Shown one piece after another: positions 36,581-49,900 of a stretch of DNA of 64,000 nt. The notes below the pieces were generated by a model. It had not been told where the DNA came from and did no database searches. It was given only the letters and a program-made list of their open reading frames with translations. Both the position numbers and the translations under genes were made by a program. Position 1 is the stretch's first letter. The number at the start of each line of letters is the position of its first letter. Origin of the DNA: Limnoperna fortunei (lineage: Eukaryota > Mollusca > Bivalvia > Mytilida > Modiolidae). The stretch spans positions 2,598,751 through 2,662,750 of the forward strand of contig OX104122.1 in NCBI GenBank assembly GCA_944474755.1, read 5' to 3'.

Positions 36581-37632
36581 ATTATTATTATTATTTTTCT
36601 TTTTCTCCCCAATTTTCCAAATGGATTTGCCAGAAGGGGTTTCAACATATCATTATGATACTTGGTACGTTTAATCGCTCATACCAGGAGATGACCTGGC
36701 TCACCCTGTGAGACTGTTCCATTTTTAGTAACAGAGTTATCTGCCCTAACACCGAAAACCTTGTTAGCAGATAAACTCAGAAACCATAACAGATACTCAA
36801 AATCTGAATCTGAAGAGTGCAAAGGGTAGGGCGACTTATGGCGATGATTTAACATGCAAATTTTGTTTTCTCAATCGACTTCCGGTTACGCGTTTTTGAC
36901 CTGAAAAATGACGCAACGAGTCAAAAATTTTTTCTCGAAAACCGTAAGTCCTAGAGACTTGGGACCACCACCATTGATCCTAAGTGACATATGTTACATT
37001 TGAAAATGTCAAGGTCAAAGGTCACCATAAGTCTTGTTAGCACTATTTCTCATAAACCATAAAAGATAGAAGCAGACAATAAATGGGACAAATACTCCTC
37101 TTATCGAGACCTCCATTTGGTACATTGACCCGAAGCTGTCCGATGAACCATTTTCGAGTTACAGCCCTTGACGCGTTTCGGTTAATCGGTTTTTTGGTTA
37201 AAACTTGAAACGGTTAGAGATAATATAGTAAACATATAGGTTTATCATGATCAGTAGGAAAAGAGCTTCAATTTGAGCCAAAGGGCAAAGGTCATAGGTC
37301 AAGGTCATACCATAGCAACAAGGTAACTCTTATAAAAAGTCCTTAGGAACCATATTTTTTAAGAATCAGAATGATGTACTTTATTGAAATATATCATTAC
37401 ATGGCCGGAAGTGGCCTTTTGTAGCTAGCAACGGAATGAAAGTCCTCAACAACCATATATGTTTTGGTTCCTGACCACCTTCTTTACTCAAATAACTCTT
37501 TTTTATGACTGGAAGTGACATTTTTGTGCTATACCAAGACAAAATCCCATAGCAATACCTAACTTTTATGACTTTAGAGGAACAGTGGGAAAGACCTCCT
37601 CATTTGTTCTCAGAACAAATGGCAGTTTAATT
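36581..37632 (+). mobile_element. E15: divergent element without a core array
   Basis: It starts with (TTA)n and TTTTTCTTTTTCTCCCC after E14. It ends with GGAAAGACC (37,588-37,596), a perfect 10-bp hairpin with a 1-nt loop (37,601-37,621) and CAGTTTAATT. The interior has diverged modules with GAGTTATCTGCCC, AGATACTC and GTCAAGGTCAAAGGTCACC (about 37,005-37,023), plus GGCAAAGGTCATAGGTCAAG near 37,290. There are no 155-bp units and no convincing coding frame. It belongs to the same superfamily as its neighbours but a different subfamily. Confidence 0.55.
37601..37621. other. 3' hairpin of E15
   Basis: CATTTGTTCT and AGAACAAATG are perfect complements around one C. Comparable 3' hairpins lie at 641-662 (E1, one mismatch), 4,012-4,033 (E3) and 27,588-27,609 (E12). 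Confidence 0.85.
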
Positions 37633-38932
37633 GTCCTTGTTATTCAATACAGCTAATTGTCCCTGTTAATCAATACAGCTAATTGTCCCTGTTAATCAAT
37701 ACAGCTAATTGTCCCTGTTAATCAATACAGCTAATTGTTCCTGTTAGTTAATACAGCTAATTGTCCCTGTTAATCAATACAGCTAATTGTCATTGTTAGT
37801 CAATACAACTACATGTCCCTGTTAGTCAATACAGCTAATTGTCACTGTTAATCAATACAGCTAATTGTCCCTGTTAATCAATACAGCTAATTGTTCCTGT
37901 TAGTCAATACAGCTAATTGTCCCTGTTAATCAATACAGCTAATTGTCATTGTTAGTCAATACAACTACATGTCCCTGTTAGTCAATACAGCTAATTGTCC
38001 CTGTTAATCAATACAGCTAATTGTTCCTGTTAGTTAATACAGCTAATTGTCCCTGTTAATCAATACAGCTAATTGTCCCTGTTAATCAATACAGCTAATT
38101 GTCATTGTTTATCAATACAGCTAATTGTCCCTGTTAATCAATACAGCTAATTGTCCCTGTTAATCAATACAGCTAATTGTCCCTGTTAATCAATACAGCT
38201 AATTGTCCCTTTTAGTTAATACAGCTAATTGTCCCTGTTAATCAATACAGCTAATTGTCATTGTTTATCAATACAGCTAATTGTCCTGTTAATCAATACA
38301 GCTAATTGTCACTGTTAATCAATACAGCTAATTGTCCCTGTTAATCAATACAGCTAATTGTCATTGTTAGTCAATACAACTACATGTCCCTGTTAGTCAA
38401 TACAGCTAATTGTCCCTGTTAATCAATACAGCTAATTGTCCCTGTTAATCAATACAGCTAATTGTTCCTGTTAGTCAATACAGCTAATTGTCCCTGTTAA
38501 TCAATACAGCTAATTGTCATTGTTAGTCAATACAACTACATGTCCCTGTTAGTCAATACAGCTAATTGTCCCTGTTAATCAATACAGCTAATTGTTCCTG
38601 TTAGTTAATACAGCTAATTGTCCCTGTTAATCAATACAGCTAATTGTCCCTGTTAATCAATACAGCTAATTGTCATTGTTTATCAATACAGCTAATTGTC
38701 CCTGTTAATCAATACAGCTAATTGTCCCTGTTAATCAATACAGCTAATTGTCCCTGTTAATCAATACAGCTAATTGTCCCTGTTAGTTAATACAGCTAAT
38801 TGTCCCTGTTAATCAATACAGCTAATTGTCATTGTTTATCAATACAGCTAATTGTCCTGTTAATCAATACAGCTAATTGTCACTGTTAATCAATACAGCT
38901 AATTGTCCCTGTTAATCAATACAGCTAATTGT

Positions 38933-41900
38933 CCCTTTTATTCAATACAGCTAATTGTCCTTGTTAATCAATACAGCTAATTGTCCCTGTTAGTCAATAC
39001 AGCTAATTGTCCCTTTTAATCAATACAGCTAATTGTCTCTGTTAGTCAATACAGCTAATTGTCCCTGTTAATCAATACAGCTAGTTGTCCCTGTTAATCA
39101 ATACAGCTAATTGTCCCTGTTAATCAATACAGCTAATTGTCCTTGTTAATCAATACAGCTAATTGTCCTTGTTAATCAATACAGCTAATTGTCCCTTTAA
39201 TTCAATACAGCTAATTGTCCCTGTTAATCAATACAGCTAATTGTCCTTGTTAATCAATACAGCTAATTGTCCTTGTTAATCAATACAGCTAATTGTCCTT
39301 GTTAATCAATACAGCTAATTGTCCCTGTTAATCAATACAGCTAATTGTCCTTGTTAATCAATACAGCTAATTGTCATTGTTAGTCAATACAGCTAATTGT
39401 CCCTGTTAGTCAATACAGCTAATTGTCCCTGTTAGTCAATACAGCTAATTGTCCCTGTCAGTCAATACAGCTAATTGTCCTTGTTAATCAATACAGCTAA
39501 TTGTCCCTGTTAGTCAATACAGCTAATTGTCCCTGTCAGTCAATACAGCTAATTGTCCCTGTTAATCAATACAGCTAATTGTCCCTGTTAGTCAATACAG
39601 CTAGTTGTCCCTGTCAGTCAATACAGCTAATTGTCATTGTTAGTCAATACAGCTAATTGTCATTGTTAGTCAATACAGCTAATTGTCCCTGTCAGTCAAT
39701 ACAGCTAATTGTCCCTGTTAATCAATACAGCTAATTGTCCCTGTTAGTCAATACAGCTAATTGTCATTGTTAATCAATACAGCTAATTGTCATTGTTAGT
39801 CAATACAGCTAATTGTCCCTGTCAGTCAATACAGCTAATTGTCCTTGTTAATCAATACAGCTAATTGTCCCTGTTAGTCAATACAGCTAATTGTCCCTGT
39901 TAGTCAATACAGCTAATTGTCCCTGTTAGTCAATACAGCTAATTGTCCTTGTTAATCAATACAGCTAATTGTCCCTGTTAGTCAATACAGCTAATTGTCC
40001 CTGTCAGTCAATACAGCTAATTTGCCCTGTTAGTCAATACAGCTAATTGTCCCTGTTAGTCAATACAGCTAATTGTCCTTGTTAATCAATACAGCTAATT
40101 GTCCCTGTTAATCAATACAGCTAATTGTTCCTGTTAGTTAATACAGTTAATTGTCCCTGTTAATCAATACAGCTAATTGTCATTGTTAGTCAATACAACT
40201 ACATGTCCCTGTTAGTCAATACAGCTAATTGTCCCTGTTAATCAATACAGCTAATTGTCCCTGTTAATCAATACAGCTAATTGTTCCTGTTAGTTAATAC
40301 AGCTAATTGTCCCTGTTAATCAATACAGCTAATTGTCATTGTTAGTCAATACAACTACATGTCCCTGTTAGTCAATACAGCTAATTGTCCCTGTTAATCA
40401 ATACAGCTAATTGTCCCTGTTAATCAATACAGCTAATTGTTCCTGTTAGTCAATACAGCTAATTGTCCCTGTTAATCAATACAGCTAATTGTCATTGTTA
40501 GTCAATACAACTACATGTCCCTGTTAGTCAATACAGCTAATTGTCCCTGTTAATCAATACAGCTAATTGTTCCTGTTAGTTAATACAGCTAATTGTCCAT
40601 GTTAATCAATACAGCTAATTGTCCCTGTTAATCAATACAGCTAATTGTCATTGTTTATCAATACAGCTAATTGTCCCTGTTAATCTATAGAGCTAATTGT
40701 CCCTGTTAATCAATACAGCTAATTGTCCCTGTTAATCAATACAGCTAATTGTCCCTGTTAGTTAATACAGCTAATTGTCCCTGTTAATCAATACAGCTAA
40801 TTGTCATTGTTTATCAATACAGCTAATTGTCCCTGTTAATCAATACAGCTAATTGTCACTGTTAATAAATACAGCTAATTGTCCCTGTTAATCAATACAG
40901 CTAATTGTCCCTTTTATTCAATACAGCTAATTGTCCTTGTTAATCAATACAGCTAATTGTCCCTGTTAGTCAATACAGCTAATTGTCCCTTTTAATCAAT
41001 ACAGCTAATTGTCTCTGTTAGTCAATACAGCTAATTGTCCCTGTTAATCAATACAGCTAGTTGTCCCTGTTGATCAATACAGCTAATTGTCCCTGTTAAT
41101 CAATACAGCTAATTGTCCTTGTTAATCAATACAGCTAATTGTCCTTGTTAATCAATACAGCTAATTGTCCCTTTAATTCAATACAGCTAATTGTCTCTGT
41201 TAGTCAATACAGCTAATTGTCCCTGTTAATCAATACAGCTAATTGTCCTTGTTAATCAATACAGCTAAATGTCCTTGTTAATCAATACAGCTAATTGTCC
41301 TTGTTAATCAATACAGCTAATTGTCCCTGTTAATCAATACAGATAATTGTCCTTGTTAATCAATACAGCTAATTGTCATTGTTAGTCAATACAGCTAATT
41401 GTCCCTGTTCGTCAATACAGCTAATTTTCCCTGTTAGTCAATACAGCTAATTGTCCCTGTCAGTCAATACAGCTAATTGTCCTTGTTAATCAATACAGCT
41501 AATTGTCCCTGTTAGTCAATACAGCTAATTGTCCCTGTCAGTCAATACAGCTAATTGTCCCTGTTAATCAATACAGCTAATTGTCCCTGTTAGTCAATAC
41601 AGCTAGTTGTCCCTGTCAGTCAATACAGCTAATTGTCATTGTTAGTCAATACAGCTAATTGTCATTGTTAGTCAATACAGCTAATTGTCCCTGTCAGTCA
41701 ATACAGCTAATTGTCCCTGTTAATCAATACAGCTAATTGTCCCTGTTAGTCAATACAGCTAATTGTCATTGTTAATCAATACAGCTAATTGTCATTGTTA
41801 GTCAATACAGCTAATTGTCCCTGTCAGTCAATACAGCTAATTGTCCTTGTTAATCAATACAGCTAATTGTCCCTGTTAGTCAATACAGCTAATTGTCCCT

Positions 41901-42030
41901 GTTAGTCAATACAGCTAATTGTCCCTGTTAGTCAATACAGCTAATTGTCCTTGTTAATCAATACAGCTAATTGTCCCTGTTAGTCAATACAGCTAATTGT
42001 CCCTGTCAGTCAATACAGCTAATTTGCCCT
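38933..42030 (+). repeat. ~2-kb tandem segmental duplication inside the 26-bp array
   Basis: The order of unit variants from CCCTTTTATTCAATACAG at 38,933 repeats from 40,909 (offset 1,976 = 76 units). By the rare TTTGCCCTG variant (40,021 and 42,023) the offset is 2,002 = 77 units. An extra TCTCTGTTAG unit near 41,190 explains the 26-bp difference. Confidence 0.85.
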
Positions 42031-43999
42031 GTTAGTCAATACAGCTAATTGTCCCTGTTAGTCAATACAGCTAATTGTCCTTGTTAATCAATACAGCTAA
42101 TTGTCCCTGTTAGTCAATACAGCTAATTGTCCCTGTTAGTCAATACAGCTAATTGTCCGTGTCAGTCAATACAGCTAATTGTCCCTGTTAATCAATACAG
42201 CTAATTGTCCCTGTTAGTCAATACAGCTAATTGTCCCTGTTAGTCAATACAGCTAATTGTCCCTGTCAGTCAAAACAGCTAATTGTCATTGTTAATCAAT
42301 GCAGCTAATTTTCCCTGTTAGTCAATATGGCTACTTGTCCCTCTTCGTCAGTACAGCTAATTGTCCCTGTCAATACAGCTAATTGCTGTTAGTCAATACA
42401 GCTAATTGTCCCTGTTAGTCAATACAGCTAATTGGCCCTGTTAGTCAATACAGCTAATATGCCCAGTTAGTCAATACAACTTATTGTCCCTGTTAATCAG
42501 TACAGCTAATTGTCCCTGTTAATCAATACAGCTAATTGTCCCTGTTAATCAATACAGCTAATTGTCCCTGTTAATCAATACAGCTTTTTGTCCTTGTTAA
42601 TCAATACAGCTAATTGTCCCTGTTAGTCAATACAGCTTATTTGCCCTGTTAGTCAATACAGCTAATTGTCCCTGTTAGTCAATACAGCTAATTGTCCCTG
42701 TTAATCAATACAGCTAATTGTCCCTGTTAGTCAATACAGCTAATTGTTCCTGTTAGTCAATACAGCTAATTGTTCCTGTTAGTCAATACAGCTAATTGTC
42801 CCTGTTAGTCAATTCAGCTAATTGTCCCTGTTAGTCAATACAGCTAATTGTTCCTGTTAGTCAATACAGCTAATTGTTCCTGTTAGTCAATACAGCTAAT
42901 TGTCCCTGTTAGTCAATTCAGCTAATTGTCCCTGTTAGTCAATACAGCTAATTGTCATTGTTAGTCAATACAGCTAATTGTCCCTGTTAATCAATACAGC
43001 TTATTGTCCTTGTTAATCAATACAGCTAATTGTCCCTGTTAGTCAATACAGCTTATTTGCCCTGTTAGTCAATACAGCTAATTGTTCCTGTTAGTCAATA
43101 CAGCTAATTGTTCCTGTTAGTCAATACAGCTAATTGTTCCTGTTAGTCAATACAGCTAATTGTCCCTGTTAGTCAATTCAGCTAATTGTCCTTGTTAATC
43201 AATACAGCTAATTGTCCCTGTTAGTCAATACAGCTAATTGTCCCTGTTAGTCAATATGGCTACTTGTCCCTCTTCGTCAGTACAGCTAATTGTCCCTGTC
43301 AATACAGCTAATTGCTGTTAGTCAATACAGCTAATTGTCCCTGTTAGTCAATACAGCTAATTGGCCCTGTTAGTCAATACAGCTAATTTGCCCAGTTAGT
43401 CAATACATCTTATTGTCCCTGTTAATCAATACAGCTAATTGTCCCTGTTAATCAATACAGCTAATTGTCCCTGTTAATCAATACAGCTAATTGTCCCTGT
43501 TAATCAATACAGCTTATTGTCCTTGTTAATCAATACAGCTAATTGTCCCTGTTAGTCAATACAGCTTATTTGCCCTGTTAGTCAATACAGCTAATTGTTC
43601 CTGTTAGTCAATACAGCTAATTGTTCGTGTTAGTCAATACAGCTAATTGTCCCTGTTAGTCAATACAGCTAATTGTCATTGTTAGTCAATTCAGCTCATT
43701 GTCCCTGTTAGTCAATACAGCTAATTGTCCCTGTTAATCAATACATCTAATTGTCCCTGTTAGTTAATACAGCTAATTGTCCCTGTTAGTCAATACAGCT
43801 AATTGTCCCTGTTAGTCAATACAGCTAATTGTCCCTGTCAGTCAAAACAGCTAATTGTCCCTGTTAGTCAAAACAGCTAATTGTCATTGTTAATCAATGC
43901 AGCTAATTGTCCCTGTTAGTCAATATGGCTACTTTTCCCTCTTCGTCAGTACAGCTAAATTGTCCCTGTCAATACAGCTAATTACTGTTAGTCAATACA

Positions 44000-46900
44000 G
44001 CTAATTGTCCCTGTTAGTCAATACAGCTAATTGTCCCTGTTAATAAATACATCTAATTGTCCCTGTTAGTCACTACAGCTAATTGTCCCTTTTATTCAAA
44101 TACTGCTAATTGTCCCTGTTAATCAATACAGCTAATTGTCCCTGTTAGTCAATACAGCTAATTTGCCCTGTAAGTCAATACAGCTAATTGTTCTTGTTAG
44201 TCAATACAGCTAATTGTCCCTGTTAGTCACTACAGCTAATTGTCCCTTTTATTCAAATACAGCTAATTGTACCTGTTAATCAATACAGCTAATTGTCCCT
44301 GTTAGTCAATACAGCTAATTGTCAATGTTAATCAATATAGCCAATTGTCCCTGTTAGTCAATACAGCTAATTGTCCCTGTTAATCAATACAGCTAATTGT
44401 CCCTGTTAATCAATGCAGCTAATTGTCCCTGTTAGTCAATACAGCTAATTGTCCCTGTTAGTCAATACAGCTAATTGTCCCTGTTAGTCAATACAGCTAA
44501 TTGTCATTGTTAATCAATGCAGCTAATTGTCCCTGTTAGTCAATACATCTAATTGTCTTTGTTAATCAATACATTTAATTGTCTCTGTTAATCAATACAG
44601 CTAATTGTCCCTGTTAGTGAATGCATCTAATTGTCCCTGTTAATCAATACCCTGTTAGTGAATACATCTAATTGTCCCTGTTAATCAATACAGCTATCTG
44701 TCCCTGTTAGTCAATACAGCTAATTGTCCCTGTTAATCAATACAGCTAATTGTTCCTGTTAGTCAATACAGCTAATTGTTCCTGTTAGTCAATACAGCTA
44801 ATTGTCCCTGTTAATCAATACAGCTAATTGTCCCTGTTAGTCAATACAGCTAACTGTCCCTGTTAATCAATACAGCTAATTGTCCCTGTTAATCAATACA
44901 GCTAATTGTCCCTGTTAATCAATACAGCTAATTGTCCCTGTTAATCAATACAGCTAATTGTTCCTGTTAGTCAATACAGCTAATTGTCCCTGTTAATCAA
45001 TACAGCTAATTGTCCCTGTTAATCAATACAGCTTATTGTCCCTGTTAATCAATACAGCTAATTGTCCCTGTTAGTCAATACATCTAATTGTCCCTGTTTG
45101 TCAAAACAGCTAATTGTCCCTCTTAATAAATACATCTAATTGTCCCTGTTAGTCACTACAGCTAATTGTCCCTTTTATTCAAATACAGCTAATTGTCCCT
45201 GTTAATCAATAACGCTAATTGTCCCTGTTAGTCAATATGGCTACTTGTCCCTCTTCGTCAGTGCAGCTAAATTGTCCCTGTCAATACAGCTAATTACTGT
45301 TAGTCAATACAGCTAATTGTCCCTGTTAGTCAATACAGCTAATTGTCCCTGTTAATAAATACATCTAATTGTCCCTGTTAGTCACTACAGCTAATTGTCC
45401 CTTTTATTCAAATACAGCTAATTGTCCCTGTTAATCAATACAGCTAATTGTCCCTGTTAGTCAATACAGCTAATTTGCCCTGTTTGTCAATACAGCTAAT
45501 TGTTCCTGTTAGTCAATACAGCTAATTGTCCCTGTTAGTCACTACAGCTAATTGTCCCTTTGATTCAAATACAGCTAATTGTCCCTGTTAATCAATACAG
45601 CTAATTTTCCCTGTTACTCAATACAGCTAATTGTCCCTGTTAATCAATACAGCCAATTGTCCCTGTTAGTCAATACAGCTAATTTTCCCTGTTAGTCAAT
45701 ACAGCTAATTGTCCCTGTTAGTCAATACAGCTAATTGTCCCTGTTAGTCAATACAGCTAATTGTCCCTGTTAGTCAATACAGCTAATTGTCCCTGTTAAT
45801 CAATACAGCTAATTGTCCCTGTTAGTCAATACAGCTAATTGTCCCTGTTAGTCAATACAGCTAATTGTCCCTGTTAGTCAATACAGCTAATTGTCATTGT
45901 TAGTCAATACAGCTAATTGTCATTGTTAGTCAATACAGCTAATTGTCCCTGTTAATCAATACAGCTAATTGTCCCTGTTAGTCAATACAGCTAATTGTCC
46001 CTGTCAATACAGCTAATTGTCCCTGTCAATACAGCTAATTGTCCCTGTTAGTGAATACAGCTAATTGTCCTTGTTAATCAATACAGCTAATTGTCCTTGT
46101 TAATCAATACATCTAATTGTCCCTGTTAGTCAATACATCTAATTGTCCCTGTTAGTCAATACATCTAATTGTCCCTGTTAGTCAATACAGCTAATTGTCC
46201 CTGTTAGTCAATACAGCTAATTGTCCCTGTTAGTCAATACAGCTAATTGTCCCTGTTAGTCAATACGGCTAATTGTCCCTGTTAATCAATACAGCTAATT
46301 GTCCCTGTTAGTCAATACAGCTAATTGTCCCTGTTAATCAATACAGCTAATTGTCCCTGTTAGTCAATACAGCTAATTGTCCCTGTTAGTCTATACAGTT
46401 AATTGTCATTGTTAATCAATACAGCTAATTGTCCCTGTTAGTCAATACAGCTAATTGTCCCTGTTAGTCAATACAGTTAATTGTCTTTGTTAGTCAATAC
46501 AGTTAATTGTCTTTGTTAGTCAATACAGCTAATTGTCCCTGTTAATCAATGCAGCTAATTGTCCCTGTTAATCAATACAGCTAATTGTCCCTGTTAATCA
46601 ATACAGCTAATTGTCCTTGTTAATCAATACATCTAATTGTCCCTGTTAGTCAATACAGCTAATTGTCCCTGTTAGTCAATACAGCTAATTGTCCCTGTTA
46701 ATAAATACATCTAATTGTCCCTGTTAGTCACTACAGCTAATTGTCCCTTTTATTCAAATACAGCTAATTGTCCCTGTTAATCAATACAGCTAATTGTCCC
46801 TGTTAGTCAATACAGCTAATTTGCCCTGTTAGTCAATACAGCTAATTGTTCCTGTTAGTCAATACAGCTAATTGTCCCTGTTAGTCACTACAGCTAATTG

Positions 46901-49900
46901 TCCCTTTGATTCAAATACAGCTAATTGTCCCTGTTAATCAATACAGCTAATTTTCCCTGTTACTCAATACAGCTAATTGTCCCTGTTAATAAATACATCT
47001 AATTGTCCCTGTTAGTCACTACAGCTAATTGTCCCTTTTATTCAAATACAGCTAATTGTCCCTGTTAATCAATACAGCTAATTGTCCCTGTTAGTCAATA
47101 CAGCTAATTTGCCCTGTTAGTCAATACAGCTAATTGTTCCTGTTAGTCAATACAGCTAATTGTCCCTGTTAGTCACTACAGCTAATTGTCCCTTTGATTC
47201 AAATACAGCTAATTGTCCCTGTTAGTCAATACAGCTAATTGTCATTGTTAGTCAATACAGCTAATTGTCATTGTTAGTCAATACAGCTAATTGTCCCTGT
47301 TAATCAATACAGCTAATTGTCCCTGTTAGTCAATACAGCTAATTGTCCCTGTCAATTCAGCCAATTGTCCCTGTCAATAAAGCTAATTGTCCCTGTTAGT
47401 GAATACAGCTAATTGTCCTTGTTAATCAATACAGCTAATTGTCCTTGTTAATCAATACATCTAATTGTCCCTGTTAGTCAATACATCTAATTGTCCCTGT
47501 TAGTCAATACATCTAATTGTCCCTGTTAGTCAATACAGCTAATTGTCCCTGTTAGTCAATACAGCTAATTGTCCCTGTTAGTCAATACAGCTAATTGTCC
47601 CTGTTAGTCAATACGGCTAATTGTCCCTGTTAATCAATACAGCTAATTGTCCCTGTTAGTCAATACAGCTAATTGTCCCTGTTAATCAATACAGCTAATT
47701 GTCCCTGTTAGTCAATACAGCTAATTGTCCCTGTTAGTCTATACAGTTAATTGTCATTGTTAATCAATACAGCTAATTGTCCCTGTTAGTCAATACAGCT
47801 AATTGTCCCTGTTAGTCAATACAGTTAATTGTCCCTGTTAGTCAATACAGTTAATTGTCTTTGTTAGTCAATACAGTTAATTGTCTTTGTTAGTCAATAC
47901 AGCTAATTGTCCCTGTTAATCAATGCAGCTAATTGTCCCTGTTAATCAATACAGCTAATTGTCCCTGTTAATCAATACAGCTAATTGTCCTTGTTAATCA
48001 ATACATCTTATTGTCCCTGTTAGTCAATACAGCTAATTGTCCCTGTTAGTGAATACAGCTAATTGTCCCTGTTAGTCAATACAGCTAATTGTCCCTGTTA
48101 GTCAATACAGCTAATTGTCATTGTTAGTCAATACAGCTAATTGTCATTGTTAGTCAATACAGCTAATTGTCCCTGTTAATCAATACAGCTAATTGTCCCT
48201 GTTAGTCAATACAGCTAATTGTCCCTGTCAATTCAGCCAATTGTCCCTGTCAATAAAGCTAATTGTCCCTGTTAGTGAATACAGCTAATTGTCCTTGTTA
48301 ATCAATACAGCTAATTGTCCTTGTTAATCAATACATCTAATTGTCCCTGTTAGTCAATACATCTAATTGTCCCTGTTAGTCAATACATCTAATTGTCCCT
48401 GTTAGTCAATACAGCTAATTGTCCCTGTTAGTCAATACAGCTAATTGTCCCTGTTAGTCAATACAGCTAATTGTCCCTGTTAGTCAATACGGCTAATTGT
48501 CCCTGTTAATCAATACAGCTAATTGTCCCTGTTAGTCAATACAGCTAATTGTCCCTGTTAATCAATACAGCTAATTGTCCCTGTTAGTCAATACAGCTAA
48601 TTGTCCCTGTTAGTCTATACAGTTAATTGTCATTGTTAATCAATACAGCTAATTGTCTCTGTTAGTCAATACAGCTAATTGTCCCTGTTAGTCAATACAG
48701 TTAATTGTCCCTGTTAGTCAATACAGTTAATTGTCTTTGTTAGTCAATACAGTTAATTGTCTTTGTTAGTCAATACAGCTAATTGTCCCTGTTAATCAAT
48801 GCAGCTAATTGTCCCTGTTAATCAATACAGCTAATTGTCCCTGTTAATCAATACAGCTAATTGTCCTTGTTAATCAATACATCTTATTGTCCCTGTTAGT
48901 CAATACAGCTAATTGTCCCTGTTAGTGAATACAGCTAATTGTCCTTGTTAATCAATACAGCTAATTGTCCTTGTTAATCAATACATCTAATTGTCCCTGT
49001 TAGTCAATACATCTAATTGTCCCTGTTAGTCAATACATCTAATTGTCCCTGTTAGTCAATACAGCTAATTGTCCCTGTTAGTCAATACAGCTAATTGTCC
49101 CTGTTAGTCAATACAGCTAATTGTCCCTGTTAGTCAATACAGCTAATTGTCCCTGTTAGTCAATACAGCTAATTGTCCCTGTTAGTCAATACAGCTAATT
49201 GTCCCTGTTAATCAATACAGTTAATTGTCCCTGTTAGTCAATACAGTTAATTGTCCCTGTTAGTCAATACAGCTAATTGTCCCTGTTAGTCAATACAGCC
49301 AATTGTCTTTGTTAGTCACTACAGCTAATTTTCCCTGTTAATCAATACAGTTAATTGTCCTTGTTAATCAATACAGCTAATTGTCCCTGTTAGTCAATAC
49401 AGCTAATTGTCCCTGTTAATAAATACATCTAATTGTCCCTGTTAGTCACTACAGCTAATTGTCCCTTTTATTCAAATACAGCTAATTGTCCCTGTTAATC
49501 AATACAGCTAATTGTCCCTGTTAGTCAATACAGCTAATTTGCCCTGTAAGTCAATACAGCTAATTGTTCTTGTTAGTCAATACAGCTAATTGTCCCTGTT
49601 AGTCACTACAGCTAATTGTCCCTTTTATTCAAATACAGCTAATTGTACCTGTTAATCAATACAGCTAATTGTCCCTGTTAGTCAATACAGCTAATTGTCC
49701 CTGTTAATCAATATAGCCAATTGTCCCTGTTAGTCAATACAGCTAATTGTCCCTGTTAATCAATACAGCTAATTGTCCCTGTTAATCAATGCAGCTAATT
49801 GTCCCTGTTAGTCAATACAGCTAATTGTCCCTGTTAGTCAATACAGCTAATTGTCCCTGTTAGTCAATACAGCTAATTGTCATTGTTAATCAATGCAGCT

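Noticed and set aside
1..37632. Autonomous transposon genes (Rep/helicase, transposase, reverse transcriptase)
   Set aside because: No frame long enough and no recognisable catalytic motif on either strand.
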